From Sipunculus nudus (lineage: Eukaryota; Annelida; Sipuncula; Golfingiida; Sipunculidae), in assembly GCA_026874595.1 (NCBI GenBank), contig CM049315.1, forward strand, positions 256,001 to 320,000: DNA of 64,000 bases, read 5' to 3'. Positions 39,795 to 51,302 of this stretch are shown here, piece by piece. Each line of letters starts with the position of its first letter. Within the stretch, counting starts at the first letter, position 1. The notes beneath the pieces were generated by a model. It was not told the DNA's origin, searched no databases, and saw only the letters and a list, made by a program, of their open reading frames with translations. Position numbers and translations under genes: made by a program.

Positions 39795-41090
39795 GCTAAT
39801 ATTAGACGACAACACTGTTACTCATACTCACAACCACATAGTAAGTTTATGAAACTGGTTTTTAATTCGTCTAGTTAGTCAGAAATTGGCCAGAAACTTG
39901 AAGTGTTAATGTAACCTGGTGACTGTAACTGGTTCTTTGTTACAGTCAAGAGAGCCCACACGGCTGTCGCGCTGTGCATGTGTCAGTGCTTAACTAGCTT
40001 TATCATCTTTTTAAAAATTCTATACACTTCAGTAATTTCTCAGAAATGGTATATGGAAATGACAGCCAAATATGACAATCCAGATTTTAATAGTGAATTC
40101 TTTATGATAATGTCTCACAATTTTATTGACTCTTTGCAACGAATTGACAGAACAGGTGTCTCCACCATCCATGCATAAATAACCACTCTTGAGTGTTTAC
40201 ATGACATTATTTGGTTAAGGCTGTTCTTCTACATGTAACCAATGATCTTGACTGTTATGGGTATGATTTGTTGAAATGTGGATTGATTTCGTATATTACC
40301 AAATAACACTGTTTATTAAATAAGGCCTAAAGAAGATTACAGATCTAACATGTTCGGGTATGGTACATGGATGACATTATGTTTATTCTTTCATAGTCAG
40401 ATAATGCTACACTTAGTCCTTGTTAGACGACAAGAAAGTGTTACTTGTATACATCACGATAAACATAGTTTTATGAAACAGGTTTTTAATATGTCTAGTT
40501 AGTTAGAAAATGTTACTGATGTTACTGTTAATACTGTAACTGTTACAGAGGCAACACAGCTGTTCACAAGTCTGGACAAAGTTGACCAGGTACTTGAGGC
40601 ACTAATGTCAATGTAACTATACTCCATTAAACCAAACTATGTTCACCTGTCTTGTATAGAGAATTTTCCCAAAACTTTATACTATTCAATAACTTCTCAG
40701 AATTCAGTATACTGAAGTGACAGCCTAATATGACATTTAAGACTCTTACAGAAAATTTGTATGATTATGTATCACAAATTTATTGATTCTTTACATAATC
40801 TGACAGAATAAGTGTTTCCATGCATGATTAGACATATTTGAGAATGTTTATATGACATCATCCAATTAGCACCTGTTAATCCAGTTTATTTTTACATGTT
40901 ATAGATGATCGTGACTGTCATGGGTGGTCAGTTGTGATACGAAATGTAGACTGATTTCTCATATTTTTAAATAATTCCGTTTCCTAAATAAGGCCTTTGG
41001 AAGGTTTCAGGTCTGGAATTTTACATGTATGGTATATGGATGACATTACGTTTACTCCTCCCTTTGTTTTGGTCATATATTGTTAGATTT
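39795..41090. repeat. ~650-bp diverged tandem duplication
   Basis: Unit 1 (about 39795-40440) and unit 2 (about 40440-41090) share ordered landmarks: gaaac.ggtttttaat, gtctagttagt, ctcagaa, gacagcc.aatatgac, ttattgactctttgca/ttattgattctttaca, aataaggcct, and catggatgacatta.gttta. Offsets are 627-670 bp. Neither copy has coding capacity. Confidence 0.75.
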
Positions 41091-42770
41091 AATTTAACTC
41101 TTGTGAAAGATCACTGCAATAATGAGATCAAACTGAAATGTTTATGAATGAAGGGCCATCCCATGTGAGCTGATTATACATCTTCTTTTATAAATGCAGG
41201 TTCGCAGGTACGGCTAATGTGGGTTGCATGAAAGGCATTCTTGCATTGATATATTTGTGTTAGCAATTACTCCTCCGTGTAGGCCAACATCTGGATGTGA
41301 CTGATGCCCCAAATTTCTAATTACTATATATTACTATATATCATATATTGTTATCCCATCTCTGGTGTGCTAAATTTGTTGATACAAACAATTCAGGAAG
41401 AGTGAACAAGAAGCATTTAAGCTGTTATTATTTTCCTTGTGTCACCTATGAGAGGCATTTTTGTTTGATTTTAACTAAAAACTGCATGGCTGATCTCCAC
41501 ACAGACTTTGAGCAACTTCCAATGAGCGACACTTAGGAAAATATGAGATCCGGAACTTTTGTTCACCAGTTCAGATCAATTAAGTGGAGCCGGTAAACTT
41601 CAATTCCAATTCAAGTCCAATTCATTTCATATTCACTTTTTTCAATTCAATTTCAATTCATTCGATTTTCCTTTAAATTCCATTTCAATCCCAATTCAAT
41701 TCAGAATTGACCCCAGGTCTGCTTATTAGCGTAAGTTTAATAGGAATGATGTGAAACACTTGTTTGTCCCGACTATATCTATATTTTGAAAGACATTACA
41801 GTGTAAAACAAAAGTTCATGTAAACAAAAATATCCCCACATAATAGTTGGGGAAATGCTATTTATTTAAATTTAGCCTTATGGATCCATAATGGAATGAA
41901 TGGAACTATAACTTATGATCATTTTACTTTAAGCAAATTTGTATGTGGTACATGATTTTCCACTTGAATCTTTAAGTGTTTAGCTATTGATTTTGACTAT
42001 GAGCTTTGATAACACATTCTATTATGTGCAATATATCTCATAACACAATGGGTCATGAAATAAGAACTTTCATCTAGAATTAAAAAAAATAGGACTTGGC
42101 CTAAGATCATGTCTTAGTAAAATCATGGAAAAACTACTGAATTGATTTTTGTCAAACTACAGTGCAGGCTGGTATGCTAAGGAAAGGCATATAATATATA
42201 ATTTTACAATAGTTAGCGATAATTCTCCCTCTCTCTCTCTCTTTGAACTCTTTATTATGAATACATGATTAATAATTATGATATAATATCACAACTTTAG
42301 TTGACAGTATACACAATAATAAATTGCAGTCCTGTACAGTTCCTGAACATAGCAAACATTTTATACAGGACATTGTTTATTATTTTCATCCAAAACTGCA
42401 ATATGTGCAAGAGCAACTCTACTCCATTACTGTATACCTATTTGTTTACGCACACTAGTTCCAGCCATACTATATGATAAGCACTCTTCTTGTATATTCA
42501 GGACTTACTGCTCACCAGCTTCCGGAAGTATCTAATATATATGTTTCCTTCATATGTTATTCGTGTATATGTTATCAAATTTTAATTTATGTACTATCTT
42601 ATCATGTTCAATGTTCTACTGTTTGTTACATTTGCCATGATTGTAACATTATTGTTACTCACAGGTTTCAAATCAATATCATGCAAACTCAGTTTTTTTT
42701 CTTCACCAGCCATTTATATCATGACTGAGATCTCTTAAAATTAAAACTTATAACAACAGTCAAAGAGCGA
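41091..42770. other. no gene seen
   Basis: AT-rich sequence. It has an AATTC-rich low-complexity stretch (about 41599-41710) made of ttcaattccaattcaa-type words, a short (TC)n (42226-42241), and small frames without motifs. Confidence 0.5.
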
Positions 42771-42771
42771 C

Positions 42772-43070
42772 TCAGAATTCCGTTTTTGATAATCTGTGCA
42801 CGCACGGTAACTTCCATCAGGTTTTGGCACAAAAATACATGGTGAACTCCAGAGACTGTTACTAGGTTCAATAAAATCATTGTCTACAAATATTGAACCT
42901 CATCTTGTAGATAGTTTTGCTTTTCTGGATTCAGTCTATAAGGGTGCTGCTTGACTGCGCTTGCCTCGCCAACATCGACGTCATTGCACAATATGTTAGT
43001 TCGCGTTGGAATGTCACTAAACAAATGTTCATGATTCCGCAGCGGGTTCTTTAGGTCTTATTGTTGTTGT
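42772..43070 (-). pseudogene. RT N-terminal region of element B
   Basis: On the minus strand the text DIPTRTNILCNDVDVGEAS, then VKQHPYRLNPEKQ, matches the same segment of element A (DVPSRTNILQHDVDVGDAS, IKQAPYRAGPQK). A part corresponding to SPCIFVPKPD-like text follows near 42800. It breaks off at 42772, before the catalytic motifs. The frame has a short insertion near 43040-43060. Confidence 0.75.
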
Positions 43071-43182
43071 TGTACGGTAGGGTGTGACACTTTGGCATCC
43101 AGGTTGTTAAGCACGGCTGAATTTTTTAATGGTACTGTACCACACTTAATGTCTACATCACACTTACAATCAGTATCTACAC

Positions 43183-43512
43183 TTACTGGGTCAAGGTGTT
43201 TACACAATTTACAGCAGTAACATTATGTACAACAGCTGATGTGCTATTTCTGTCCTTATATTGTTTCAACAAGTTAACATGGCACAGTTGTTTTTTCTTA
43301 CGCCTATCTGAGGTTAAAAGTTTGTAATTTAAATCACTGACTTTCTTGTCAACAATGTAAGGACCAAAATACCTAGCTTGCAGAAGCCTACCAAGGATGG
43401 TTAGTAAGGCAAGGACCTTTTCACCAGGCTCAAACATCCTACTTACAGTGTGCTCGTCATACTTTGTTTTCATTTGAATTTGTGCAGATTTTATATTTGA
43501 CTTTGCAATCAC
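43183..43512 (-). pseudogene. integrase C-terminal (GPY/F) part of element B
   Basis: IQMKTKYDEHTVSRMFEPGE, KVLALLTILGRLLQARYFGPY, IVDKKVSDLNYKLLTSDRRK and KKQLCHVNLLKQYKDRN line up with residues about 51-128 of the integrase-RT frame of element A. The GPY motif is clear. It is separated from the core by a frame change near 43510. Confidence 0.82.
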
Positions 43513-44085
43513 ACAAGCATTGTGAGTTTAGTGCGAAAGTCTAAGACATACTGCAATAAACTAAGAGAATCAGGATTTTCACACAAGAGTTGTTCTTTAA
43601 GCTGTTTTAATTGACCGCGAACTGAGTGTCCAAAAAATAGTTCAAAGGGACTGAAACCCAAGGACTCGTGAAAGGATTCTCTGACAGCAAACAGCAATAG
43701 GTGGATTCCTTTTATCCTGGTCTTTCTCTGTATCATAGCAATAAGTCCTTATCATGTTTTTTAATGTCTGGTGAAAACGCTCGAGGGCGCCCTGACTCTC
43801 AGGGTGGTATGGCGAAGAGCTGTACTTTTTTATACCTAGCTCATGCATAAGCCAGACATAAAATTAGACCCTTGGTCAGATAGGACTTTTTTGGTAAGCT
43901 TTGGGCATTACTGTTTGTTGTTTGATGGCCCACTCATCAGGTGGTTGCCATTTACGCATAAACACTTCATTTTTTACTTAGAAACAAACTGGGTTCTGTG
44001 ACAGTTCATCTTGAGAAACTGCCCTGTGAAACAAACAGGTAATATCATTGATATTTTGTGATTTGCATTATTTCTAATTCCAATG
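43509..44085 (-). pseudogene. integrase core of element B, internally deleted
   Basis: From the 5' side: INDITCLFHRAVSQDELSQN, KNEVFMRKWQPPDEWAIKQQ, then a jump straight to TKKVLSDQGSNFMSG (second catalytic Asp), HELGIKKYSSSPYHPESQGA, LERFHQTLKNMIRTYC (catalytic Glu) and RESFHESLGFSPFELFFGH. The zinc finger and first catalytic Asp are deleted between KAY and TKK near 43895. Several frame changes follow (43735, 43860). It is dead. Confidence 0.82.
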
Positions 44086-44319
44086 AACCTTCAACACTGC
44101 CAGGATCAGAACTGTGCAGATTTCATTCCAATGTCCTGATTCCAAGTAATGATGCAATGTGCTAGAATAATTTATATATCGCAAAAATTCTATATGATTA
44201 TATTAATAATATATAGTCACAGATTCATGTGAGCTGCATTTGCTGTTCACTTCTCTTTCATGATTACATAGCTGTTGTCGGTTCTATCGATGTGTCTCTT
44301 CATGATTTATTGAAATATT

Positions 44320-45715
44320 AGGGTAACCTGCATCCCGGATATAGCATACATTAATAGTGACCATTACTGGAGTCGGATGTACCATATAATATTAGTGACT
44401 TACTGGAGAAAACACTTACTGGTGTATTTTTCATGCTTGAAGGGTTAGGTTAACCTGTATCTGGGATATAGCATATACCAATAGCGACAAACACTTACTG
44501 GCTTATTTCATGAAGGGTGAGCGTAACCCGTATCCCGGATAAAGAACATATTAAAAGTGACAAACATTTACTGGAGTATTTCATATCCGAAGGGTTAGGA
44601 TAACCCGTAACCCGGATATAGTATATGTTAAATGTGACAAACACTTACTAGCGTATGTCATGCCCGAAGGTTAAGGGTAACAAGTATCCCGGATATAGCA
44701 TATATCACTTTGAGAAACACTGACTAAAGTATTTCATTTGCGAAGGCTTCGGGTAACCCGTATCCCGGATATAGCATATATTAATAGTTACAAACACTTA
44801 CTGGAGTATCTCATGCCCGAAGAATTAGGGTAACCTGTATCCCGGATATAGCATATAATAATGGTGACAAACACTTGCTAGAGTGTTTCATATCCGAAGG
44901 GTCAGGGTAACCCGTATCCCGGTTATAACATATATTAATAGTTACAAACACTTACTTGAGTATTTCATGTCCGAAGACTTAGGGTCACCCGTATACAGGA
45001 TATACCATATATTAAAAGTGACAAACACTAACTGGAGTATTTCATGCCCGAGGGGTTACGGTAAACCGTATCCCACATAAAGCATATATTAATAGAGACA
45101 AACTCTAACGGGAGTACTTCAAGCCCGAAGGGTAAAGATAACCCGTATCACGGATAAACCATATAATAATAGTGACAAACACTTACTGGAGTAAACACTT
45201 ACTGGTGTATTTCATGCTCGAAGGGTTAGGGTAACCCGTATCATGGATATAGCATATATTAATAGTGACAAACACTAACTGGAGTATTTCATGTCCGAAG
45301 GCTTAGGGTAACTCGCATCCAGGATATACCATATAAGAATAGTGACAAACACTTACCTCTTGTATTTCATGATCGAAGGGATAGGGTAATCTGTATCACG
45401 GGTATGGCATAAATTAATAGTGACAAACACTTATTGGAGAATTCATGTCCGCAGTGTAAGGGTAACCCGTAACACGGATGTAGCACATATTGATAGTGAC
45501 AAACGCTTACTGGAGTATTTCATGCCCGAAGGGTTAGGGAAACCCATATCCCTGTTATAGCATGTATCACTAGTGAGAAACGCCAACTGGAGTCTTTCAT
45601 GCCCAAAGAGTTAGGGTAACCTGTATCCCGGATATAGCATGAATTAAAAGATTACAACACTTACTGGAGTATTTCATGTACGAAGACTTAGGGTAACCCC
45701 TATCCCTGATAGAGC
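44320..45715. repeat. 76-bp minisatellite, 18 units, inside element B
   Basis: Landmark 'gggtaacccg' or a variant recurs near 44331, 44452, 44522, 44598, 44668, 44754, 44830, 44906, 44983, 45059, 45136, 45231, 45307, 45383, 45460, 45537, 45615 and 45691. Spacing is mostly 76-77 bp, and two longer steps contain a partial duplication (cacttactgg). The unit also has agtgacaaacacttactgg, atttcatgcccgaag and tatcccggatatagcat. The core gggttagggtaaccc is nearly palindromic and contains TTAGGG. The array lies exactly where the rest of gag and the protease should be. Confidence 0.9.
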
Positions 45716-45890
45716 AATGACATCAGGCTTTCTCGAAGCTTTTTTCACACTTAGCCCTAAGTGTTGTCCCAAACGCAACAACTGTTCCTTTGTCAACTGT
45801 TGAAGTTGATCAGGGCCGGGATCCTCAACAAATGTCTCAGATTTGAAATATGTAATGTTAAGATGTTAAAACAATAACATATAACCACTG
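45716..45890 (-). pseudogene. Gag N-terminus of element B
   Basis: On the minus strand SETFVEDPGPDQLQQL, TKEQLLRLGQHLGLSVKK and ASRKPDVIAL form a helical segment with the pattern found at the start of Gypsy gag proteins (compare TLKKNELEIIALHLNID in element A). It breaks off at the junction with the minisatellite near 45715. Confidence 0.6.
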
Positions 45891-45967
45891 AGGTAAACCA
45901 TGTAAACAATGTATTGTAAACAATGTGTCTAGGTCAAGGCCTAATAAATTTTCAAAACTATATAGCC

Positions 45968-45985
45968 TCCCGGACGAGCCCACAA
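45968..45985 (-). promoter_or_regulatory. primer-binding site, tRNA-Pro type
   Basis: On the minus strand GTGGGCTCGTCCGGGA lies a few bases after the LTR end (GTAACA). It differs from the well-known murine leukaemia virus tRNA-Pro primer site only by a shorter G run. This fixes 45991-46767 as the 5' LTR, with the element body to its left. Confidence 0.7.
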
Positions 45986-45990
45986 TTTCA

Positions 45991-46767
45991 TGTTACGGAA
46001 CCTAATATCAACAGATCACGTAATCGTTACGAGCATAAATTTGGTTATGGAGATAAGATTCTGTAAAATGAATGAATGAAAAAAGAAATAAGTGTTTTTG
46101 CTAACAAGTAATTATGATTTATTCTTAAAACAACCCTAACATTACAATACACTAAATCAATACAATTTCACAGTGTAACAACGATACAACAGCAAATCAA
46201 TACAATTACACAGTATAATAAATAAAGTGTACAGTACCTGGATACCACCACTGTCACAGCTTTATAAGTCCTTTTAAGCATATAATCTAAATGAACAGTT
46301 CGCATGAATCTTCTCAAAGAATGATAGTCCAATGCAATTTAAAAATCAGTTTGTTGTAATCCAAAAATGAAGTTCTGGTAGCGATCCTAAAGGCAAATTG
46401 AAGACTATATAAAATCCGTTACAAATTTCGAAGAAGATCTATAACTGCTATAATATCAGAAAGGTCCACAAACTGACTCACACTCTTCTGTGTCCGCTTG
46501 AATACTTCTCTCTCTTCTCCTTGGCTCTAAACAAAGCCCCTTATTTATAACTTTTACCTCAAGCCGAGAAGTATTCATTTCCCGAACAATCCAAAGAACC
46601 CAACAATACATAGTACACACGCGCCATAAGAACAGACTAGAACAAAGAACGCTGTGTTTCTAAATGTCAGGTTTACACGTGGGCCGGCCCGGCTCGGCCA
46701 GGCGATGCTGCCATAGCAACGAGCTATGCGTGCTACACGAACCAAATATCATCAATACATGGCACAC
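45991..46767 (-). repeat. 5' LTR of element B
   Basis: It starts on the plus strand with TGTTACGGAACC and is homologous over its length with 61630-62476: gtacctggataccaccactg, atataaaatccgttacaaat, cttctgtgtccgc, cacacgaacca. The outer end near 46767 is truncated by about 30 bp relative to the right copy. The same family therefore has LTRs at two places in this window. Confidence 0.85.
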
Positions 46768-47100
46768 CCCTGCGCACAATTAATCAAACACAATGTTAAT
46801 GTAAATTTTTAGTTCAACGTTATTTCTTAGTCTATACGTACATAATATTTTTTACTACAGGCCTATACAGTGATCACATCTTACATGTTTTATGACCATA
46901 TATCAAACTGATAAAGATCATTTATTATTACAGACACGCAAACAAACACGAAAGGCTTATTGTTTTTTTTTATTTCATTACACATGATATACACGGGTTA
47001 TGTGATTCTGTGGTTTAGATAACACAGAATCATCCGTGCAGAATCATGCAGGTGCTTTCTTGGCGCGTGTGGACCACCTCGGAAATTACATGGTGACGTC
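46768..47100. other. no gene seen; perfect hairpin
   Basis: AT-rich. A perfect 10-bp inverted repeat, tgattctgtg (47003-47012) and cacagaatca (47023-47032) with a 10-nt loop, and a TGACGTCA palindrome at 47094-47101 are the only structures seen. The 3' LTR of element 4 would be expected near here but was not recognised. Confidence 0.45.
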
Positions 47101-47159
47101 ACAGTGTCAAGTTCGCGCTTTTGGTCTTCGGGGGGACTCATTTCTTGATCAAGTGTTAT

Positions 47160-47815
47160 TACGGTTGACTGATCATCAACTGTATGTGGGACCGATTCGT
47201 AGGTAAACGTCGAGGAGATACATATAAGTCAGTCGAAGTATTTAAGTGGTAACCGGAGTCTTCTAATTCGCTGTGGTTCAGAGGAAGGCAAACGCTCAGA
47301 TCTTCCGGATCATTGTCAAAATTACGCTGCTCAGCAGGTAGAGTGGAAGGTGTCCCTTCATACACATACATTTCAGATTCGGAACCAGAATCTGATAATT
47401 GGGAATCAGGGGTATTATTAACATTTCTGCTGGTTCTTTTGATTCTAGTGGGTGTTCTCTAAGTGGATTCACTTCGACACTCAGTTGATATATCAGGTCT
47501 TAATTCACCAACAGGCAGGATGTGATTTCTCTGTAATACTCTGACCCATTTGAATTTTCTTTCTTTACAGAATACACCGGTATATCAAGACTTTTCTGAT
47601 CCACCACCACATATATATCAGATTCCCACTTGTCAGCGATTTGCGCTTTATCTTTCACATGGAGATTTCTTACCAAACCTCTGTCTCCTTTTTGTAACCT
47701 GGCTCCTCTTAAAATGTGTTATAAGGTTGGCGATGCTTGTTTTTTTAATCAGCCACTTGATTTAAAGCAGTCTTATAAGCTTTTTCTAATTTATTTTTTT
47801 ATGTCGGAAGTGAAT
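47160..47815 (-). pseudogene. integrase C-terminal tail of element 4
   Basis: Text on the minus strand reads NLHVKDKAQIADKWESDIYV, VVDQKSLDIPVYSVKKEN, then a disordered tail (NFDNDPEDLSVCLPLNHSEL, YVSPRRLPTNRSH). This parallels KQKLADRWEDTVFIVV and NIPVYEVKPEN in element 2. Several frame changes are present. Confidence 0.7.
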
Positions 47816-48600
47816 TAAGTATAAGTGTCATGGGGTTTTGAATCTAGATTGGTAGTAAGTACTAAATCTACTGGCAATCTGGGCTGTCTACCAAACATTA
47901 GAAAGTACGGAGAATACCCCGTGCTTTCATGCTTTGTACAATTATAAGCGTGGACTAAAGGAGATACATGCGCTTTCCAACCACTTTTCTGTGACGGATT
48001 TAGGGTACACAGCATGTTAAGTAAAACTTGGTTCATGCGCTCACAGGCGCCATTACCCATTGGGGAGTATGGTGAAGTGCGTGATTTCTGCATTCCAGAA
48101 ATATTACATAGCTCTCTTATAACTGAGTTTTCAAAGGACCTACCTTGATCGCTGTGCAGACGCTGAGGAAAGCCAAAGTCAACAATGATATTATTGAACA
48201 GAGCTAATGCTGTGGTTTTGCGGTTTGATTTTTGGTAGGAACGGCAACTGGATAGCGAGTGAAGTGATCTGTTATCACCAGTATGTTTTCAATGCCGCCC
48301 TTGGACTCTTCAATCGTTAAGTAATCTAGATTAAGGAGTTCCAGTGGCTGCGATGTATGATTAGGTGTTAAAGGAGCGTTTTGGTTTTAAAGCTTTTCTC
48401 TGCGTACAACGACCACAGGATCGCACATAAACTTAGACATCGCGAGTCACGTGTACCCAGAAAAAAAAAATTTTCTAGGGCTAAACCCAATGTTCCATCG
48501 CGCTCCATATGACCTACCTGGTCGTGTAATCCAAAAAGAGCCTTTTCACGCAGATGTTTCGGCGAACTTTCGCCAAAGCTCTTTACTGCCATGGATTAAA
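47815..48600 (-). pseudogene. integrase of element 4
   Basis: HDQVGHMERDGTLGLALE is the zinc-His region, TTALALFNNIIVDFGFPQRL leads to HSDQGRSFENS (second Asp), and SPYSPMGNGACERMNQVLL has the Glu. VHAYNCTKHESTGYSPYFLM and FGRQPRLPVDLVL complete it. The Cys pair region is scrambled near 48400-48440. Frames change near 48100 and 48370. It is the same type as in element 2. Confidence 0.82.
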
Positions 48601-49014
48601 CGCGACCGATACAGTACTCCATGTCTGAAGCAAAGTTTATGTCTGAATAATAGTTTAGCCTCTTTACTGAGTCTAGAATCAGACCGTTGATGTTTTAACG
48701 CGTTGATTACTTCCACAATCATCGGATCTTTCGCTTGTTTTTGAATTCAGTTACATTTATTCATACACGTCAAATCTAGATCTACAGGATCTACGGGCTG
48801 CTTTTGACTCAGAATGACAGTCCGCATATGTTACTGGTTCTGATGCGCCTGAGAAAATAGCTGCTACGGAATCAGAATCTATACTACAGTCTTTACATCT
48901 TGAAAGACCGTCTGCATCCACGTTCTTTTTACCGGATAAGTGACTATGTCAAAATCAAACTGCGATAGCTCTGCGACCCATCGATGCATAGTGGCGTCAA
49001 GTTTAGCTGATGAC
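48600..49014 (-). pseudogene. RNase H end and linker of element 4
   Basis: SSAKLDATMHRWVAELSQFD near 49010-48950 matches SSAKLDATGQRWVAELAGYH of element 2. A degenerate linker follows with ALKHQRSDSRLSKEAKLL. It was one domain with 51384-51303 before the LINE entered. Confidence 0.75.
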
Positions 49015-49029
49015 AAGACATGTTAACGG
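49015..49029. repeat. LINE target-site duplication, left
   Basis: aagacatgttaacgg is repeated exactly at 51303-51317. Confidence 0.92.
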
Positions 49030-50350
49030 TTCTGCCCACTGACTAATATGTCTATAAAATGATTTAGCGGTGTCGCAGTCACAAAATAAATGCACTACTG
49101 TTTCTGTTTCTTTTTTGCAATATGAACACATATTGGTATCAGTTATTTTCCATATGTATAGCTTTACATTCACAGACAATATATTATGGATAATTCTAAA
49201 CTGAAATTGCCTCAAAAACATGTCCATAGTGGTTTTATATATATAATCAATTGCATCTTTCCAGGAAAATACCTGAGGTAAGCTCTCCTCTAGTTTAATT
49301 TTATTAGCCGGCTCATTTGTATAGTCATTTATAACCATATAATACACCTTACGGTAATTGACTTTTCTTAAGTCTAGAGCTTGATTATTCAATAATAAAG
49401 TGTCTTTTACGTAAATATCACTCATATTCTCTGATTTTAGAACTAATTTCCACTCCTTTGGTACCGCTTGTTGTATAGAATACCAGAACATCAGGTATTT
49501 TTTATAGAGTTTATTTTCAGGTGGAAATATTTCCGAAAAATTCTTAGATTCTCCATTTGGTTCGTATAAATCATGGATACATTTAATTCCAATGTTATCA
49601 AAAATTCTAGAGTATACTGATTTACCTGCTATTTTGACATATTTGTTGTTCCAAACGGGTTGTAATAAGATTTGTTGTGGATTCGTAGGCCAAAATGTAG
49701 CAATTTTATCCCAAATTTTAAAACATTGTGAATAAAATTTAGATATTTTTCTTTTCATATTAAAAAAATCTAAATTGGCATTCAATTTTTCTACACCGCC
49801 AACATTTCTTAGAAACATATTAGGTATGACTATACATTTTGCATTTGATAGCTTTTTCATTCGGATCATCCACATAATTCTTTGGCTTTTCAATATGGCA
49901 TTAATGTCTGGCATATTTATACCACCATTTTCTTTTTCACTTACAAGTACCCCATATTTAATCTTTGGTTTACGTCCAAACCATATAAAATCTACCATTA
50001 TATTTTTAACTTTCTTGATAAATTCTGGGGTTGGAGTCATAATATTCATAACGTATACTAATTTTGAGATTCCAATGGTTTTTATTACTGTATTTCTTCC
50101 AAAAACTGTTAAAGTTCGCGATTTCCACATATTAGATGAGATTTTTATCTTGTCGTAGACTTTATCGAAATTGAGTTTTTGAGAGAGAGTTTCATTATAT
50201 GTAAACCATATTCCAAGGATTTTAATCGCGTCCTTATGTAAATTCACCCATTTCATGTCTCTCAACGATAAAGCTGTAGGAATTGATTTTTCCCTACCCA
50301 GCCATGCCGCTTCACATTTTGTATAATTTATTTCTACTGATGATACGCTG
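49030..50350 (-). CDS. LINE ORF2, post-RT region (inverted segment)
   Basis: The open frame continues from about 50345 (INYTKCEAAWLGREKS) through 420 codons. It matches the region after the RT catalytic core of L1/Tx1-type LINEs: LGIWFTYNE, VFGRNTVIKTIGISKLVYVM, VKNIMVDFIWFGRKPKIKY, EKENGGINMPDI and IHNILSVNVKLYIWKI. The C-terminal zinc-like motif CSYCKKETETVVHLFCDC fits C-x2-C-x8-H-x4-C. The last residues before 49030 read FYRHISQWAE; anything further belongs to the host Gypsy element. No stop is seen across 440 codons, so the insertion is young. It lacks endonuclease and RT core (5' truncation). Confidence 0.88.
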
Positions 50351-50369
50351 GAATAAACATGCCTGCACT

Positions 50370-50613
50370 GACTCCGCTTCTTTTATATACAGGATGTGAC
50401 AAAGACCATGCCAATAAACGTATAATAGATTTGTTATTATTGCTACAAAAATATGTAATTTTAAAAAATAAAGAATCGGGTAATTTTCCATCTTTCACTG
50501 TATATATATCACATGTTAAGAAATTGGAAGGATTGGAAAGAAGAGTAGCTGAAAAAAATAACAAAATATATATTCATAAACAAAAGTGGGGTAACCTACT
50601 TAATATTTTTTAA
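50370..50613 (+). CDS. LINE ORF2 C-terminus (forward segment)
   Basis: LLYTGCDKDHANKRIIDLLL, LLQKYVILKNKESGNFPSF and KKLEGLERRVAEKNNKIYI end with KWGNLLNIF and a stop at 50613. This is the last part of an L1/Tx1-type ORF2, directly following in protein order the inverted segment that ends at 49030. About 690 bp of AT-rich 3' UTR with short TG/TA repeats (50660-50800) follow to the poly(A). Confidence 0.8.
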
Positions 50614-51302
50614 AGAGTGAAGAATTTTGAGAATTAGCTGTAGATATAATTTTGAAATGTGTATAAATATGTAGGTAAGAGTATGTGCATGTGTGTGTAT
50701 GTATATGTGTGTATATAATTGGGTGTATATATGGGTATATATATATATATAAATGTGAACGCGTGATCCTTCATGGATGTATATATACGTATGTATGTAT
50801 ATTTAAATTTTTATTCGGATCTGGTAAATATTATGTTGATTTGACCAAACCAGTTAAATCTACAAATAACATTGTTGTTCTTATTAAATTAAATGTTTGT
50901 TTCCAATGATATTGAAAATATATCGACAGAACGAGATATAATTATAATTGTTGTAAAAAAAATAAAAGTCTCTTCACCAATACTCGGTTGGTATCCTCTC
51001 GGCAGAAATACGTCTACATGGTCCATATGCACTTGTCTTTGAAAAAGTACAAACAAGTAGCAATATAAGCAATTTTATAAAATTCTCTTGTTAACTCCTT
51101 TTTGTTGATATATATATATATATGTATGTACTTTGTCAGAAAAAACTTGAAACATTGTATTTTAAATCTTGCAATAGTGAAGATGTTCATGTTATAAACA
51201 CAAGATTTGTAATTTTTTTTCTTGTTCCGAGGGATGTCGATGATGAAAAAGAACGTTATAAATAAATATTTAGTAATACTGAGACATCCAAAAAAAAAAA
51301 AA

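Larger units (their letters stand above)
42772..46767 (-). mobile_element. Gmr1-like element with internal minisatellite (element B)
   Basis: On the minus strand: 5' LTR (45991-46767), tRNA-Pro-type primer site (45968-45985), gag N-terminus (about 45716-45880), 76-bp tandem array (44320-45715), integrase pieces (44085-43183), start of RT (43070-42772). As in element A, integrase runs directly into RT, so this is a second Gmr1-like copy. Most of gag, all of the protease and the integrase zinc domain are missing, and no 3' LTR was found. Confidence 0.78.
49030..51302 (+). mobile_element. L1/Tx1-like LINE, 5'-inverted (twin-primed)
   Basis: The insertion is bounded by a perfect 15-bp target duplication and ends in a run of about 14 A at 51289-51302 on the plus strand, so its 3' end faces right. 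The left part (49030 to about 50350) encodes ORF2 on the minus strand, while the right part (about 50385-50613) encodes the last ~75 residues of ORF2 on the plus strand. A 5' segment inverted relative to the 3' segment, within one target duplication, is the signature of twin priming during target-primed reverse transcription. It sits in the RNase H of element 4. Confidence 0.9.

Noticed and set aside
44320-45715. CRISPR-like regular array
   Set aside because: Whole 76-bp units repeat without unique spacers, there are no cas genes, and the setting is an animal retrotransposon.
44590-45715. Interstitial telomere array
   Set aside because: Only one TTAGGG occurs per 76 bp, so it is not a hexamer array.
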